From contig JAEWNJ010000114.1 of assembly GCA_023392795.1 (NCBI GenBank), positions 1 through 17,909 of the forward strand: DNA of 17,909 nt, read 5' to 3'. A program made the position numbers and the translations under genes. Source of the DNA: Candidatus Cloacimonadota bacterium. Its GTDB lineage: Bacteria; Cloacimonadota; Cloacimonadia; Cloacimonadales; Cloacimonadaceae. The notes under the pieces are model-generated. The model did not search any database, was not told the origin of the DNA, and worked only from the letters and a program-made list of their open reading frames with translations. Positions 8,518 to 16,243 of the stretch are shown in pieces. Position 1 is the stretch's first letter. Every line of letters begins with the position of its first letter.

Positions 8518-8904
8518 ATGATAAAGAAGATCCAGACCAGGCTGTTTTGGCTCTGGCTAATCATCCTGATCCTGATCAATGTGATCCCGATCGGGAGTGA
8601 CACGAGCCTGAACAAAAATCGGTTCTTCGAGATCAGGCTGGATTACTTCATCCACGCGGTGATGATCCTCTGCTTTGCCTGGATTTGGGTGCATAGCCGA
8701 ATCACTGGAGTGACGTGGTTCAAGCGCTATGAAGGTCTGAAATACTCCGTTTTAGTACTGTGCGCCGGGGTCGGCCTGGAGTTACTGCAACTCCTCGTTC
8801 CCTGGCGCAGTTTCAATCCAGTGGACATGATCTATAATGTCATGGGGGCGATTCTCGTCGTTATACTCATCTCGGTCAGTTCACTTCTGAGTTCTCAGCG
8901 ATAG
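8518..8904 (+). CDS. VanZ-like small integral membrane protein
   Basis: The protein has 128 residues and about four predicted membrane segments: LFWLWLIILILINVIPI near the N-terminus, FIHAVMILCFAWIWVHS, YSVLVLCAGVGLELLQLL, and MGAILVVILISVSSLL at the end. The ELLQLLVPWRSFNPVDMIYNVMGA stretch (residues ~90-113) is the characteristic VanZ signature. VanZ of Enterococcus gives low-level teicoplanin resistance, but most relatives have no known function, so resistance should not be assumed. It starts 12 nt after the vWA gene with no good ribosome binding site, which suggests translational coupling or inefficient initiation. No terminator follows. Confidence 0.82.
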   Translation: MIKKIQTRLFWLWLIILILINVIPIGSDTSLNKNRFFEIRLDYFIHAVMILCFAWIWVHSRITGVTWFKRYEGLKYSVLVLCAGVGLELLQLLVPWRSFNPVDMIYNVMGAILVVILISVSSLLSSQR

Positions 8905-9083
8905 GGTTAGCCGCATATCTGTAGGGCTTTGAGGCATTTAACCCGGATAGGGCAGTAAGCTCCAGTTCAACAACCTGAACAAGGGTAGTAAGTCAATCCA
9001 AATGGAATAATCTTGTCGAGGCCGCCTATCAAACCGGGAGTATGGGCGCCAGCAGTCAATTTTCCCGGACATTGCACCTTCAT

Positions 9084-9103
9084 AGGCGGTACGTAGACCG
9101 CCT
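9084..9103. repeat. 7-bp inverted repeat (hairpin 1)
   Basis: AGGCGGT at 9084-9090 is the reverse complement of ACCGCCT at 9097-9103, with a 6-nt loop. Its left arm is shared with the longer-range pairing to 9022-9029, so the two structures exclude each other. Confidence 0.55.
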
Positions 9104-9108
9104 GTACA
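9087..9108. repeat. 22-bp imperfect direct repeat, copy 1
   Basis: It begins CGGTACG and ends CCTGTACA. It matches the copy at 9141-9162 in 19 of 22 positions; the differences are TA/GC at positions 8-9 and G/A at position 14. The two copies start 54 bp apart and flank the hairpin at 9113-9132. Confidence 0.7.
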
Positions 9109-9112
9109 GTAC

Positions 9113-9132
9113 CGGCGCTCGCTGAAGCGCCG
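9113..9132. repeat. 7-bp GC-rich inverted repeat (hairpin 2)
   Basis: CGGCGCT at 9113-9119 pairs perfectly with AGCGCCG at 9126-9132 around a 6-nt loop. It sits between the two 22-bp repeat copies. GTACCG (9109-9114) can also pair with CGGTAC (9141-9146), closing the whole unit. Confidence 0.65.
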
Positions 9133-9140
9133 ATTGTTTA

Positions 9141-9162
9141 CGGTACGGCGACCACCTGTACA
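9141..9162. repeat. 22-bp imperfect direct repeat, copy 2
   Basis: This is the second copy of the unit at 9087-9108 (19 of 22 identical), beginning CGGTACG and ending CCTGTACA. Confidence 0.7.
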
Positions 9163-9196
9163 TCCATTCCTGGCTTCCTTCGCTGTTCGAACTCTC

Positions 9197-9244
9197 TTGC
9201 CACCCTCCTGCGTGCCACGTAAGAGGAGTGCGGGTGGGTTGCAA
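9197..9244. repeat. Imperfect long hairpin
   Basis: Three short arms are in register around a central loop: TTGC (9197-9200) / GCAA (9241-9244), CCACCC (9200-9205) / GGGTGG (9232-9237), and CTCCT (9205-9209) / AGGAG (9224-9228), with bulges on the 3' side. Adjacent arms share a base, so not every pair can form at once. No T run follows, so it is not an intrinsic terminator. Confidence 0.35.
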
Positions 9245-9465
9245 GTGGGAGGAAAGCCTGCATGCCCATATGAAGAGAGAAGATTTGACCCCCTGATGAG
9301 GCCTTTGTATGACTGACCTCGTGGCATATTTTCCTCCCATCACAATACATCTTGAATGAACTCAAGGCATGGCGATGTACGAATGTAAGCAACACTTTTC
9401 CTTCCCAGGCTTTCCCTAAAGGCATAATCCGGGTTTCCCCCCGGTATCCTCAGCGGCCATATTGC

Positions 9466-9494
9466 GACTTTCTGACTATTTCTCTCAGAAAGTC
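9466..9494. promoter_or_regulatory. Palindrome upstream of the TetR promoter, candidate operator
   Basis: GACTTTCTGA (9466-9475) is the exact reverse complement of TCAGAAAGTC (9485-9494), separated by 9 nt. The right arm is also half of a tandem pair of TCAGAAAG units (9485-9492 and 9493-9500). The palindrome ends 9 nt before the -35 box of the TetR-efflux operon. TetR-family proteins usually bind palindromes next to their own promoter, so autoregulation is the natural inference. There is no T run that would make it a terminator. Confidence 0.5.
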
Positions 9495-9503
9495 AGAAAG
9501 CTA

Positions 9504-9532
9504 TTGACAAATATTCCGCTCTTTACGATATT
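9504..9532 (+). promoter_or_regulatory. Candidate promoter of the TetR-efflux operon
   Basis: TTGACA (9504-9509), a 17-nt spacer and GATATT (9527-9532, 4 of 6) give one of the two best promoter matches in the window. The predicted start near 9540 leaves a leader of about 65 nt before the ATG at 9604. The palindrome at 9466-9494 lies directly upstream. Confidence 0.55.
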
Positions 9533-9603
9533 GATCCCGGATTAGCTGATGCTGATCCTACATTATTATGGATTAAGAGGTTACAGTACTTAATAAAGAT
9601 GTT

Positions 9604-10203
9604 ATGAATCAGGTTCGAGAAAAGAGACAGGTGATCCTCGATATAGCCACGAGGATCTTTTCACGTTATGGCTATGCAAAGACATCCCTGGATGAGATCG
9701 CGCATGAGGCACGAATCGCCAAAGGCACCATCTATTATTACTTCCCCAGCAAAGAAGATCTCTTTATGCATGTGGTGGAAGCACAAGCGCAGGTTTTTGT
9801 GGATGAGATGCATCAGAACATTCGAAACATATCCGGCTTTGAGAACAAGCTGCGTTACTTCATGCATGCTCCTCTGACCCATGTTTGTGAAAAGATGCCC
9901 CTGCTGGTGGAGGGGTTGAAGACCATCCCCTTCAATCTACAACAGCATTTTGAGGGCTTCCGGGAAGAGAACCGGACAAAAATGCTCAGCCTGCTCATGG
10001 AGATCATTCATGAAGGTATCGACACTGGCTTGATCTCCGAAAGGGTGTCTCCCCAGAGGCTCTGCGAAGTGATAAATGATTGGTTCCTGATGGGGAATCT
10101 CTCGATAGTAGTGGTCGATTTTGAAGAATTGCTCCAACGGATCCAGCGGGATCATGAAGTGATCATCCAATTGATTATGTATGGAATTATGAAAAGAGGT
10201 TAG
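9604..10203 (+). CDS. TetR/AcrR-family transcriptional regulator
   Basis: The 199-aa protein has a typical N-terminal TetR helix-turn-helix (residues ~8-55), including TSLDEIAHEARIAKGTIYYY followed by FPSKEDLF. The C-terminal ~140 residues are the variable all-helical ligand-binding and dimerisation domain. By family knowledge it is a dimeric repressor released by a small ligand. It is the first gene of the efflux operon and ends 3 nt before the TolC-like gene, so it most likely controls that pump and itself through the palindrome at 9466-9494. ATG 9604 is the only start that gives a normal N-terminus; the ribosome binding site in front is weak. The inducer cannot be inferred. Confidence 0.93.
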   Translation: MNQVREKRQVILDIATRIFSRYGYAKTSLDEIAHEARIAKGTIYYYFPSKEDLFMHVVEAQAQVFVDEMHQNIRNISGFENKLRYFMHAPLTHVCEKMPLLVEGLKTIPFNLQQHFEGFREENRTKMLSLLMEIIHEGIDTGLISERVSPQRLCEVINDWFLMGNLSIVVVDFEELLQRIQRDHEVIIQLIMYGIMKRG

Positions 10204-10206
10204 ATA

Positions 10207-11598
10207 ATGAAGAAATGGCTCACCCTTATTCTGGCTATATCCGGTTGTATTGCGCTTAGTGCCATCAGCCTGGAGGAGAGCCTGGAACTGGCAAGAAGGA
10301 ACAACAAGACCCTATTGATGGCTGCTGAAGAAGTGAGTAAAGCCGATGCCACCTATCGTGACGTTCGCGGTTCGCTGTTACCCCAGCTCAATCTTCAGGG
10401 CGGGTACAATCTGAACACCACCTATCTTCCCGATTCGGCGACCGGGGCCATGCCCAAGGTTAGCGAGATGCTGGATGAAGATACTGCTACAGACAACGAA
10501 AACACTATAGCTGGCGCTTTGGACGGCATTATTGGTGGTATGGTGCCATCGTCCCCGACCAAAGAAGGCTCGCTGGCCATGCAGCTGAAGATGGATCAAG
10601 TGCTGTTTCTGGGTGGCAAACTGATCAACGGCATCCGCGCTGTGGATCGCTATCGCAGTGTGCAACGTTTGAATTATCAAGTGAAAGAACAGGACGTGAT
10701 TCTCACGACGACAGAGGGCTTTTATCAGACCTTGCTGGCAGGTAAGCTGGTGGAGATTCAGGAAGAGGGTTTGGCCACAGCGCAGCGGCATCTGGAAAGA
10801 GTGCAACTGCTCAGCAATGAAGGCCAGGTATCCGAATTTGACCTGTTACGCGCTCGTCTGGAAGTGGCAAAGCTGGAGCCGCAAGTGCTTTCTGCCCGCA
10901 ATAACTACGATCTGGCCCTGGCTGCCTTTCGCAAACAGATTGGCGTGAATGATGACAGCGTAGTCCCCGAGGGCGAGTTTACTCTGCCTCAGATCCAGGA
11001 AATGGAGCTGGCAGAAGCTCAAAGGCTGGGCCTGGAAAACCGTACCGAATTGGAACTATTGGATATTGCCACTCAGATCAAGCAGATCCAGTACAATGCC
11101 GAACGCGGAAACTATCTGCCCAACGTGGCATTATCTGCTTCAGCGTCCCTATACACTGCGGCTGATGAATATGCCATCGAAGGGGATGATTTTGGTACGC
11201 AATACTCTGTGGGTATTGGCTTTAGCCTGCCCATCTTTACCGGATTGTCAAATCGCTCCAAGATCTCTTACGCCAAACACGATCTGGCTCTGGCAAAACT
11301 GCAGCAGAACGATACACAGGAATTGATTGGCCTGCAGATCAAACAGAACCATCAGAAACTGCATCACGCCATGGAAAACTACCGTGTGCAGGAGCAAAAC
11401 ATTCAAATGGCGCAACGCAATCTGGAATTGGCACAGCTCCGTTATGAAAACAACCTGGGGATTCAGCTGGAAGTCTTCGACGCCCAGATTACCCTATCCT
11501 CAATAAAGCTTCAATATTACAGCGCGATCTATGAAGTGATCGCGGCAGAACGTGAATTTACAAAATCGATCGGCCAAAAACTGATCGCGGAGAGATAA
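10207..11598 (+). CDS. TolC-family outer membrane efflux protein
   Basis: This is the outer membrane channel of a tripartite pump, 463 aa. A signal peptide (MKKWLTLILAISGCIALSA) precedes two outer-membrane-efflux repeats. The first begins ISLEESLELARRNN with RGSLLPQLNLQGGYN; the second (~residue 258 on) has AEAQRLGLENRTELELLD and GNYLPNVALSASASLY. Each repeat has long coiled helices (for example ~150-230 and ~365-460) that would form the periplasmic tunnel. An Asp/Glu-rich insert at ~75-120 lies in the first beta-barrel hairpin region. Length and repeat structure are normal for the family. The gene starts 3 nt after the TetR stop, with AAGAGG nearby as ribosome binding site, and its stop codon directly abuts the adaptor start. 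Confidence 0.93.
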   Translation: MKKWLTLILAISGCIALSAISLEESLELARRNNKTLLMAAEEVSKADATYRDVRGSLLPQLNLQGGYNLNTTYLPDSATGAMPKVSEMLDEDTATDNENTIAGALDGIIGGMVPSSPTKEGSLAMQLKMDQVLFLGGKLINGIRAVDRYRSVQRLNYQVKEQDVILTTTEGFYQTLLAGKLVEIQEEGLATAQRHLERVQLLSNEGQVSEFDLLRARLEVAKLEPQVLSARNNYDLALAAFRKQIGVNDDSVVPEGEFTLPQIQEMELAEAQRLGLENRTELELLDIATQIKQIQYNAERGNYLPNVALSASASLYTAADEYAIEGDDFGTQYSVGIGFSLPIFTGLSNRSKISYAKHDLALAKLQQNDTQELIGLQIKQNHQKLHHAMENYRVQEQNIQMAQRNLELAQLRYENNLGIQLEVFDAQITLSSIKLQYYSAIYEVIAAEREFTKSIGQKLIAER

Positions 11599-12636
11599 AT
11601 GAAAAAGAGCATCTTTATCCCCATCCTTACCCTGAGCCTGATGCTGGTGCTCAGTGCCTGCGGTAAAAAGAAGGACGATTCCCAAAGTATGGACCAATTG
11701 CACAGCCAGCTTGGCATCCCCGTACGCGTGCTAAGCGCCGAAAAAACCACTTTTGAACAAGTACTGCGTTACAATGCGGTTTTAGGCGGCAGCGAGGAAA
11801 GCACCACGCAAAGCATGGTTAGCGATGTGGTGACATCCATCAAAGCCAAAGTGGGCGACCACGTAAATAAAGGGGATGTGGTGATCACTTTCCCCAAAAA
11901 TACACCCAGCGCACAGTATGAACAGGCCACCAGCGCTTACCAGAGCATCGCCGGGATTCATGACCGCATGCAGAGATTGTATGAGCAAAAAGCCATCTCT
12001 TTACAGGATTATGAGAATGTGCGCACCCAGTATCAAGTGGCCAAAGCCAATCTGGAATCCAGTGAGCAACTGATCCAGGTGAAAGCCCCCATCAGCGGAG
12101 TGATCACCAACCTCATGGTGAGTGTATCCGAGCGCGTGTTTCCCGGCAAAGATCTCTTCACTGTAACCGCGACATCCGGTTACAAAGCCACCATCATGGT
12201 CCCCGAGACCGAGATCAGCAAGGTAAAACGCGGCTCACGAGTAGTAGCCAAATGGGGTGAATATAGCGTCAATGGCAAGGTCAGCACCATAGCCATGGCG
12301 ATGGATCCCGGCACCAAGGCCTTCCGCGTGGAAGCCGTATTTGCCGGCAGAAATACCAATGTGCCTTATGGCGTGACCGCTGAAATCGAAGTGGAAATCT
12401 CTCGCAAAGCCAATGTCTACGTGGTGGAAAGGCAGCATTTAGTAAGAGAAAACGGTGAATTCTTTGTGTGGAAAGCTGAAGCTGATAAAGCCACCAGAGT
12501 ACCGGTGGAAATCGGTCTTACGAACCAACTGGAATACGAAGTGGTCTCTGGCCTCAGTGATGGCGACAGCATCATAACTGAGGGGATCAAGTCCCTCACC
12601 GAGGGTGCCAAGATCCGCATCATCGAAGGGAGCTGA
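11599..12636 (+). CDS. RND efflux periplasmic adaptor (membrane fusion) lipoprotein
   Basis: This 345-aa HlyD/AcrA-type protein links the inner-membrane pump to the TolC channel. The signal peptide ends in a lipobox (VLSAC, Cys21), so it is probably lipid-anchored. A biotinyl-lipoyl half motif (VVTSIKAKVGDHVNKGDVVI, ~75-95) is followed by a short alpha-hairpin (~100-155, containing YEQKAISLQDYENV). The second lipoyl half comes next (VKAPISGVITNLMV, ~160-175), then a beta-barrel domain (~195-270) and a C-terminal membrane-proximal domain. The hairpin is short compared with AcrA. The start directly follows the TolC stop with no gap, and GGAGAG at 11589-11594 inside the upstream gene serves as ribosome binding site. 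The RND gene follows after 2 nt. Confidence 0.93.
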   Translation: MKKSIFIPILTLSLMLVLSACGKKKDDSQSMDQLHSQLGIPVRVLSAEKTTFEQVLRYNAVLGGSEESTTQSMVSDVVTSIKAKVGDHVNKGDVVITFPKNTPSAQYEQATSAYQSIAGIHDRMQRLYEQKAISLQDYENVRTQYQVAKANLESSEQLIQVKAPISGVITNLMVSVSERVFPGKDLFTVTATSGYKATIMVPETEISKVKRGSRVVAKWGEYSVNGKVSTIAMAMDPGTKAFRVEAVFAGRNTNVPYGVTAEIEVEISRKANVYVVERQHLVRENGEFFVWKAEADKATRVPVEIGLTNQLEYEVVSGLSDGDSIITEGIKSLTEGAKIRIIEGS

Positions 12637-12638
12637 AG

Positions 12639-15600
12639 ATGTTTTTGGCAAAACTATCCATCGATAGACCCGTAATGGTCACCATGGCCATTCTGGTTTT
12701 CGTGGTTTTCGGCGCTATGGCCTACATGGGCATGCCGCTAAATCTGATGCCTGACGTGGAATTGCCCTATGTATCCGTAATGACGGTGTATTCTGGGGCA
12801 GGTCCCCGCGAAGTGGAATCACAGGTAACTACCAAACTGGAAGAAGCCGTAGCTACGGTACCCCAGATTGACTTTACTCAGAGCTTTTCCATGGAAAACG
12901 CCTCCATCATTCTGGTGGCATTTGAATTGGATAAAGATATAAATGTTGGTTCCGCCGAAGTGAAAGATAAGGTCGACGGCGTACTGCGAGACTTGCCGGA
13001 TGGGGTTGATCGGCCTTCAGTGCAGAAGTTTGACTTCAGCAGCTTCCCCTTTATGGATCTGGTTTTGACCGGGGATATGGATCCTCGGGAGCTGTACGAA
13101 TTGGCCGATGGTCCCCTGCGTGAACGTCTTTCTCAGATCAAGGGCGTGGCTCAGGTGAGCCTATCCGGTGGTGCCAAGCGTGAGATCTCCGTCCAAATGC
13201 CGGATCGCGTGGTGTATCAGAACAATATATCTCTGGCGCAACTCAATCAGATCCTGGCTGCACAGAATCTTGATATGCCCGCCGGTAACTTTACCAAGGG
13301 CACTCAGGAGTATTCTGTGCGCCTGAAAGGTGAATTCTCTGATGTCTCCGAGATTGCCAATCTGGATATCCCCACGCAGTTTGGCAGCGTGAAGCTGGGC
13401 TCGCTGGCAGAAGTGACCGATGGCTCGGAAAAGATCACTCAACGTGCCATCTATTACAATGCCAAGGAGAAAAGCACTGAAGATAACGTAGTGCGTATCT
13501 CGATTACCAAGAGCTCAGACGGAAACGTCGTGAACATCGCAGAGGAAGTACGCAAGGCTCTGCCCGAATTGCAGAAAACCCTCCCGGCCAATGCCCAATT
13601 GAACGTGATTCGCGACGATAGCGAATTCACCCGTTCCACAGTGGCTGATACTCTCAGCACGATATGGATGGGAATCCTGCTTACGGGGTTGATCCTGCTG
13701 CTCTTCCTGCATGATTGGCGCAGCACCCTGATCGTGGCATTATCCATGCCGATCTCGATCATCTCCACCTTCATCTTCCTACAGATGGCAGGGTTCACAT
13801 TGAATATGCTTACTCTTACTGGATTCTCCACTGCCGTAGGTATTCTGGTTACCAACTCTGTGGTGGTGATCGAAAACATCTTCCGCCACAAGGATATGGG
13901 CAACAAACGCAAGGAAGCCGCCTTTCTCGGCACCGCGGAAATCACCGTAGCTGTGATGGCTTCCACGCTTACGAACATCGTGGTTTTTCTGCCGATTGCA
14001 TCCATGTCCTCCATGGTGGGTGGTTTCCTGAAAGAATTCGCGCTTACAGTAACCTTCGCCACGATATTCTCTTTGATATCCGCCTTCACCATCACACCGA
14101 TGCTGGCATCGAAGATCATCCCCGAAGGCAAGCACGACAGCAAGTTTGGACTCAAGTTTGATGCGGTCTTTGATAAGTTCTCTGAGTACTACCAACGCTT
14201 CATGAGCGGTGTTCTGCGCAGTAAATCCAGAAGCCTCGGCATCCTGGTTCTTTCCGTGGTAATGCTGCTTGGCAGTTTCCTTTTGGTCCCCGGTTTGGGT
14301 TTTGAGCTGATGCCCGCGATGGATCAGGGAACTGCATCGGTAACGGTGGAATTGCCGGAGGGATATTCTCTGGAAGAAACTGCCAAGGTGATGCAGACCA
14401 TCACTGATAAAGCCAGCAAACATCCGGAAGTAACTCATGTGATCAGCACGATTGGCTCTCAGGGCTTCATCAATACCGGCACAAATCTTGCCAGTGCCGA
14501 CATCCAGCTATGCGATCGCAGCGAAAGAGAACGGAGCACCCTGGACATGGTAAGCGTTTTCATCAAAGACTTTGCTGACATCCCCAATGCCCAGATCAAG
14601 GTAAGCGACCAATCCAACGTTGGGATGGGAGGATCCGGCATCAGTTTCTACCTGCAGGGGCAGGATCAGGAAGTGTTGGACGAACTCAAAAACGACGTGA
14701 TGGATCAGATCAGGGATATTCCGGGACTGATCAATCTGGACAGCAGTTCGCGTCCCGGTCGTACGGAACTAACCCTATATCCGAAACGTGGGCGCATGGC
14801 GGAAATCGGAGCCACGGTTTATGACCTGGCTGTGGCGTTACGCACAAACGTGGAAGGCATGGTCTCCACCTATTACCGTGAAGGCGGCAATCAATACGAC
14901 ATCAAAGTGAGCCTGGATGAAGAAGATGTGGACCATCCGGAAAAGATCCTCAATCTCAGCGTGATGATCATGGGTCAGCCCTATGTGCTCTCGCAACTGG
15001 TAGATGTGGATTTTGCCCCCGGTATCAGCCAGCTTATCCACGTTGACCGGTTTAAGACGGTCGAGATCACCGGTAATGCCACTAAAGGTTTTTCCACTGG
15101 CCAGATCAATTCTCAGATCACAAAAAGACTCAAGGAATTGGAACTTCCCTCCGGTTACCAGATAGCCTGGGGGCAGGAAGCCAAGATGTTAAACGAAACC
15201 ATGAGCGATATGGCCAGAACCTTCTTGCTGGCTGTACTGCTTACATATATGCTCCTGGCAGCAATCCTGGAAAGCTTTGCACAACCCCTGATTATCCTGG
15301 CCACAGTACCGCTCAGCATCATCGGTGTAATCCTGGCACTCTTCCTGTCCGGAGTGGGGATCAACCTCTTTTCCATGCTGGCGATAATAATGTTGGTTGG
15401 CATTGTGGTAAATAACGCTATATTAATATTGGACTACGTAAACGTGAAGCGTAAAGAAGGTATGAGCTCTCACGACGCGTTGTTGGAAGCAGGTAAACTA
15501 AAGCTGAAACCGATTATCATGAGTACCCTTGCCATAGTGATCGGAATGATTCCGATGGCTCTGGGAATCGGTGATGCGGGACGTGAGTTTCGCATGTCCA

Positions 15601-15695
15601 TGGGTATCGTATCCATCGGTGGCTTGATAGTATCCACGCTTCTTACCCTGATAGTAATACCGGCGTTCTATTTTCTTAGTACGCACAATGAATAA
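12639..15695 (+). CDS. RND-family inner membrane efflux pump (HAE-like) lacking the canonical proton-relay residues
   Basis: This is the energised component of the tripartite pump, 1018 aa, with the usual duplicated layout. TM1 is at ~9-31 (PVMVTMAILVFVVFGAMAYM) and a first periplasmic porter/docking domain runs to ~330. TM2-6 lie at ~335-490 (FLHDWRSTLIVALSMPISII), TM7 at ~533, a second periplasmic domain runs to ~850, and TM8-12 end with VIPAFYFL. In AcrB, Asp407-Asp408 in TM4 and Lys940 in TM10 carry protons. By eye alignment the same positions here are Thr405-Asn406 (GILVTNSVVVIENI) and Asn925-Asn926 (GIVVNNAILILDY), and the position of AcrB Arg971 is probably a lysine (~957). The gene is otherwise intact. 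GGGAG at 12628-12632 is its ribosome binding site. Substrates are unknown; drugs, lipids or other envelope compounds are possible. Confidence 0.93.
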   Translation: MFLAKLSIDRPVMVTMAILVFVVFGAMAYMGMPLNLMPDVELPYVSVMTVYSGAGPREVESQVTTKLEEAVATVPQIDFTQSFSMENASIILVAFELDKDINVGSAEVKDKVDGVLRDLPDGVDRPSVQKFDFSSFPFMDLVLTGDMDPRELYELADGPLRERLSQIKGVAQVSLSGGAKREISVQMPDRVVYQNNISLAQLNQILAAQNLDMPAGNFTKGTQEYSVRLKGEFSDVSEIANLDIPTQFGSVKLGSLAEVTDGSEKITQRAIYYNAKEKSTEDNVVRISITKSSDGNVVNIAEEVRKALPELQKTLPANAQLNVIRDDSEFTRSTVADTLSTIWMGILLTGLILLLFLHDWRSTLIVALSMPISIISTFIFLQMAGFTLNMLTLTGFSTAVGILVTNSVVVIENIFRHKDMGNKRKEAAFLGTAEITVAVMASTLTNIVVFLPIASMSSMVGGFLKEFALTVTFATIFSLISAFTITPMLASKIIPEGKHDSKFGLKFDAVFDKFSEYYQRFMSGVLRSKSRSLGILVLSVVMLLGSFLLVPGLGFELMPAMDQGTASVTVELPEGYSLEETAKVMQTITDKASKHPEVTHVISTIGSQGFINTGTNLASADIQLCDRSERERSTLDMVSVFIKDFADIPNAQIKVSDQSNVGMGGSGISFYLQGQDQEVLDELKNDVMDQIRDIPGLINLDSSSRPGRTELTLYPKRGRMAEIGATVYDLAVALRTNVEGMVSTYYREGGNQYDIKVSLDEEDVDHPEKILNLSVMIMGQPYVLSQLVDVDFAPGISQLIHVDRFKTVEITGNATKGFSTGQINSQITKRLKELELPSGYQIAWGQEAKMLNETMSDMARTFLLAVLLTYMLLAAILESFAQPLIILATVPLSIIGVILALFLSGVGINLFSMLAIIMLVGIVVNNAILILDYVNVKRKEGMSSHDALLEAGKLKLKPIIMSTLAIVIGMIPMALGIGDAGREFRMSMGIVSIGGLIVSTLLTLIVIPAFYFLSTHNE

Positions 15696-15712
15696 AAAAA
15701 AGGAGATCTGTA

Positions 15713-16222
15713 ATGAACAGAATCGTTAAGCTCACTAGTGTTGCCATGATCGTGGTACTTCTCACAATTGGTTTGTCAGGTTGCTTTGGTAATTTCGCCG
15801 CAACCCGCAAAGTGTATGATTTCAACAAGAATTTCGGGGACAAATGGATGAACGAAGTATTGTTCCTAGTCCTGAATTTCATCCCAGTGTATAACTTTGC
15901 AGCTGCAGCCGATGCAATTATCTTCAATACTGTTGAGTTCTGGACCGGTACCAATCCGATTGCCATGGCTCCCGGTGAAGAAGTGATCAAGTATGCCTCT
16001 CAGGACGGTAAAGACTTCAAAATCACCATCAGTCAAAACAAAGTGATCATGGAAGATGTCCAGAATCCTGGCCAGGAACTGGAACTTAGCTACAAGCCTT
16101 TGGAAAAGTCCTGGTACTATATGTCTGCAGAAGGTCCCGTGAAAATCGCTGAGCTTTCCAGCGATTCTGCCACTTTCTATCGTCCAAACGGCAAGACGCT
16201 CACCGTCAGCGCTGCCATGTAA
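15713..16222 (+). CDS. DUF3332-family lipoprotein
   Basis: The protein has 169 residues and no known function. A lipoprotein signal peptide ends in LSGC (Cys24). The following segment (FAATRKVYDFNKNFGDKWMN, then EVLFLVLNFIPVYNFAAAADAIIFNTVEFWTG) matches what I know of DUF3332 proteins in Bacteroidetes and Vibrio, which combine a conserved aromatic/Asn motif with a hydrophobic stretch and an EFWTG element. The C-terminal half (~90-169) looks like a small beta domain. AGGAG at 15701-15705, 7 nt from the ATG, is one of the clearest ribosome binding sites in the window. It starts 17 nt after the RND gene with no terminator between, so it may be cotranscribed with the pump. A role in efflux is only suggested by position. 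Confidence 0.82.
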   Translation: MNRIVKLTSVAMIVVLLTIGLSGCFGNFAATRKVYDFNKNFGDKWMNEVLFLVLNFIPVYNFAAAADAIIFNTVEFWTGTNPIAMAPGEEVIKYASQDGKDFKITISQNKVIMEDVQNPGQELELSYKPLEKSWYYMSAEGPVKIAELSSDSATFYRPNGKTLTVSAAM

Positions 16223-16243
16223 GCATCAGGCAAGGATTGCATA

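Larger units (their letters stand above)
8905..9465. other. Non-coding region with nested inverted repeats
   Basis: I find no credible gene here: the open frames on both strands lack ribosome binding sites and recognisable domains, and they overlap one another. The stretch contains several stems. CCGCCTAT (9022-9029) pairs with ATAGGCGG (9082-9089) and encloses CCGGGA (9034-9039) / TCCCGG (9063-9068). Further on are the hairpins and 22-bp repeats listed separately, an imperfect hairpin at 9197-9244, and CCGGG / CCCGG at 9429-9444. It could be a dispersed intergenic repeat, a structured RNA or a decayed element; the sequence alone does not decide which. Confidence 0.6.

Noticed and set aside
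8518..8904. Glycopeptide resistance gene vanZ
   Set aside because: Only family-level similarity is visible, and no other van genes are present; most VanZ-like proteins are not resistance factors.
8904..8944. GGGTTA / TAACCC as a terminator for the VanZ-like gene
   Set aside because: The stem is only 6 bp with a 29-nt loop, and no T tract follows.
9087..9162. Two repeats of 22 bp separated by 32 bp, resembling a minimal CRISPR array
   Set aside because: There are only two imperfect copies, the spacer is itself a hairpin, and no cas genes are nearby.
8938..9425. Open frames of 60-129 codons on both strands in the non-coding gap
   Set aside because: They overlap one another, lack ribosome binding sites, are rich in Arg/Gly/Ser low-complexity sequence and run through the inverted repeats.
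9466..9494. Palindrome as a terminator of upstream transcription
   Set aside because: There is no T run after either arm, and its position just before a good promoter fits an operator better.
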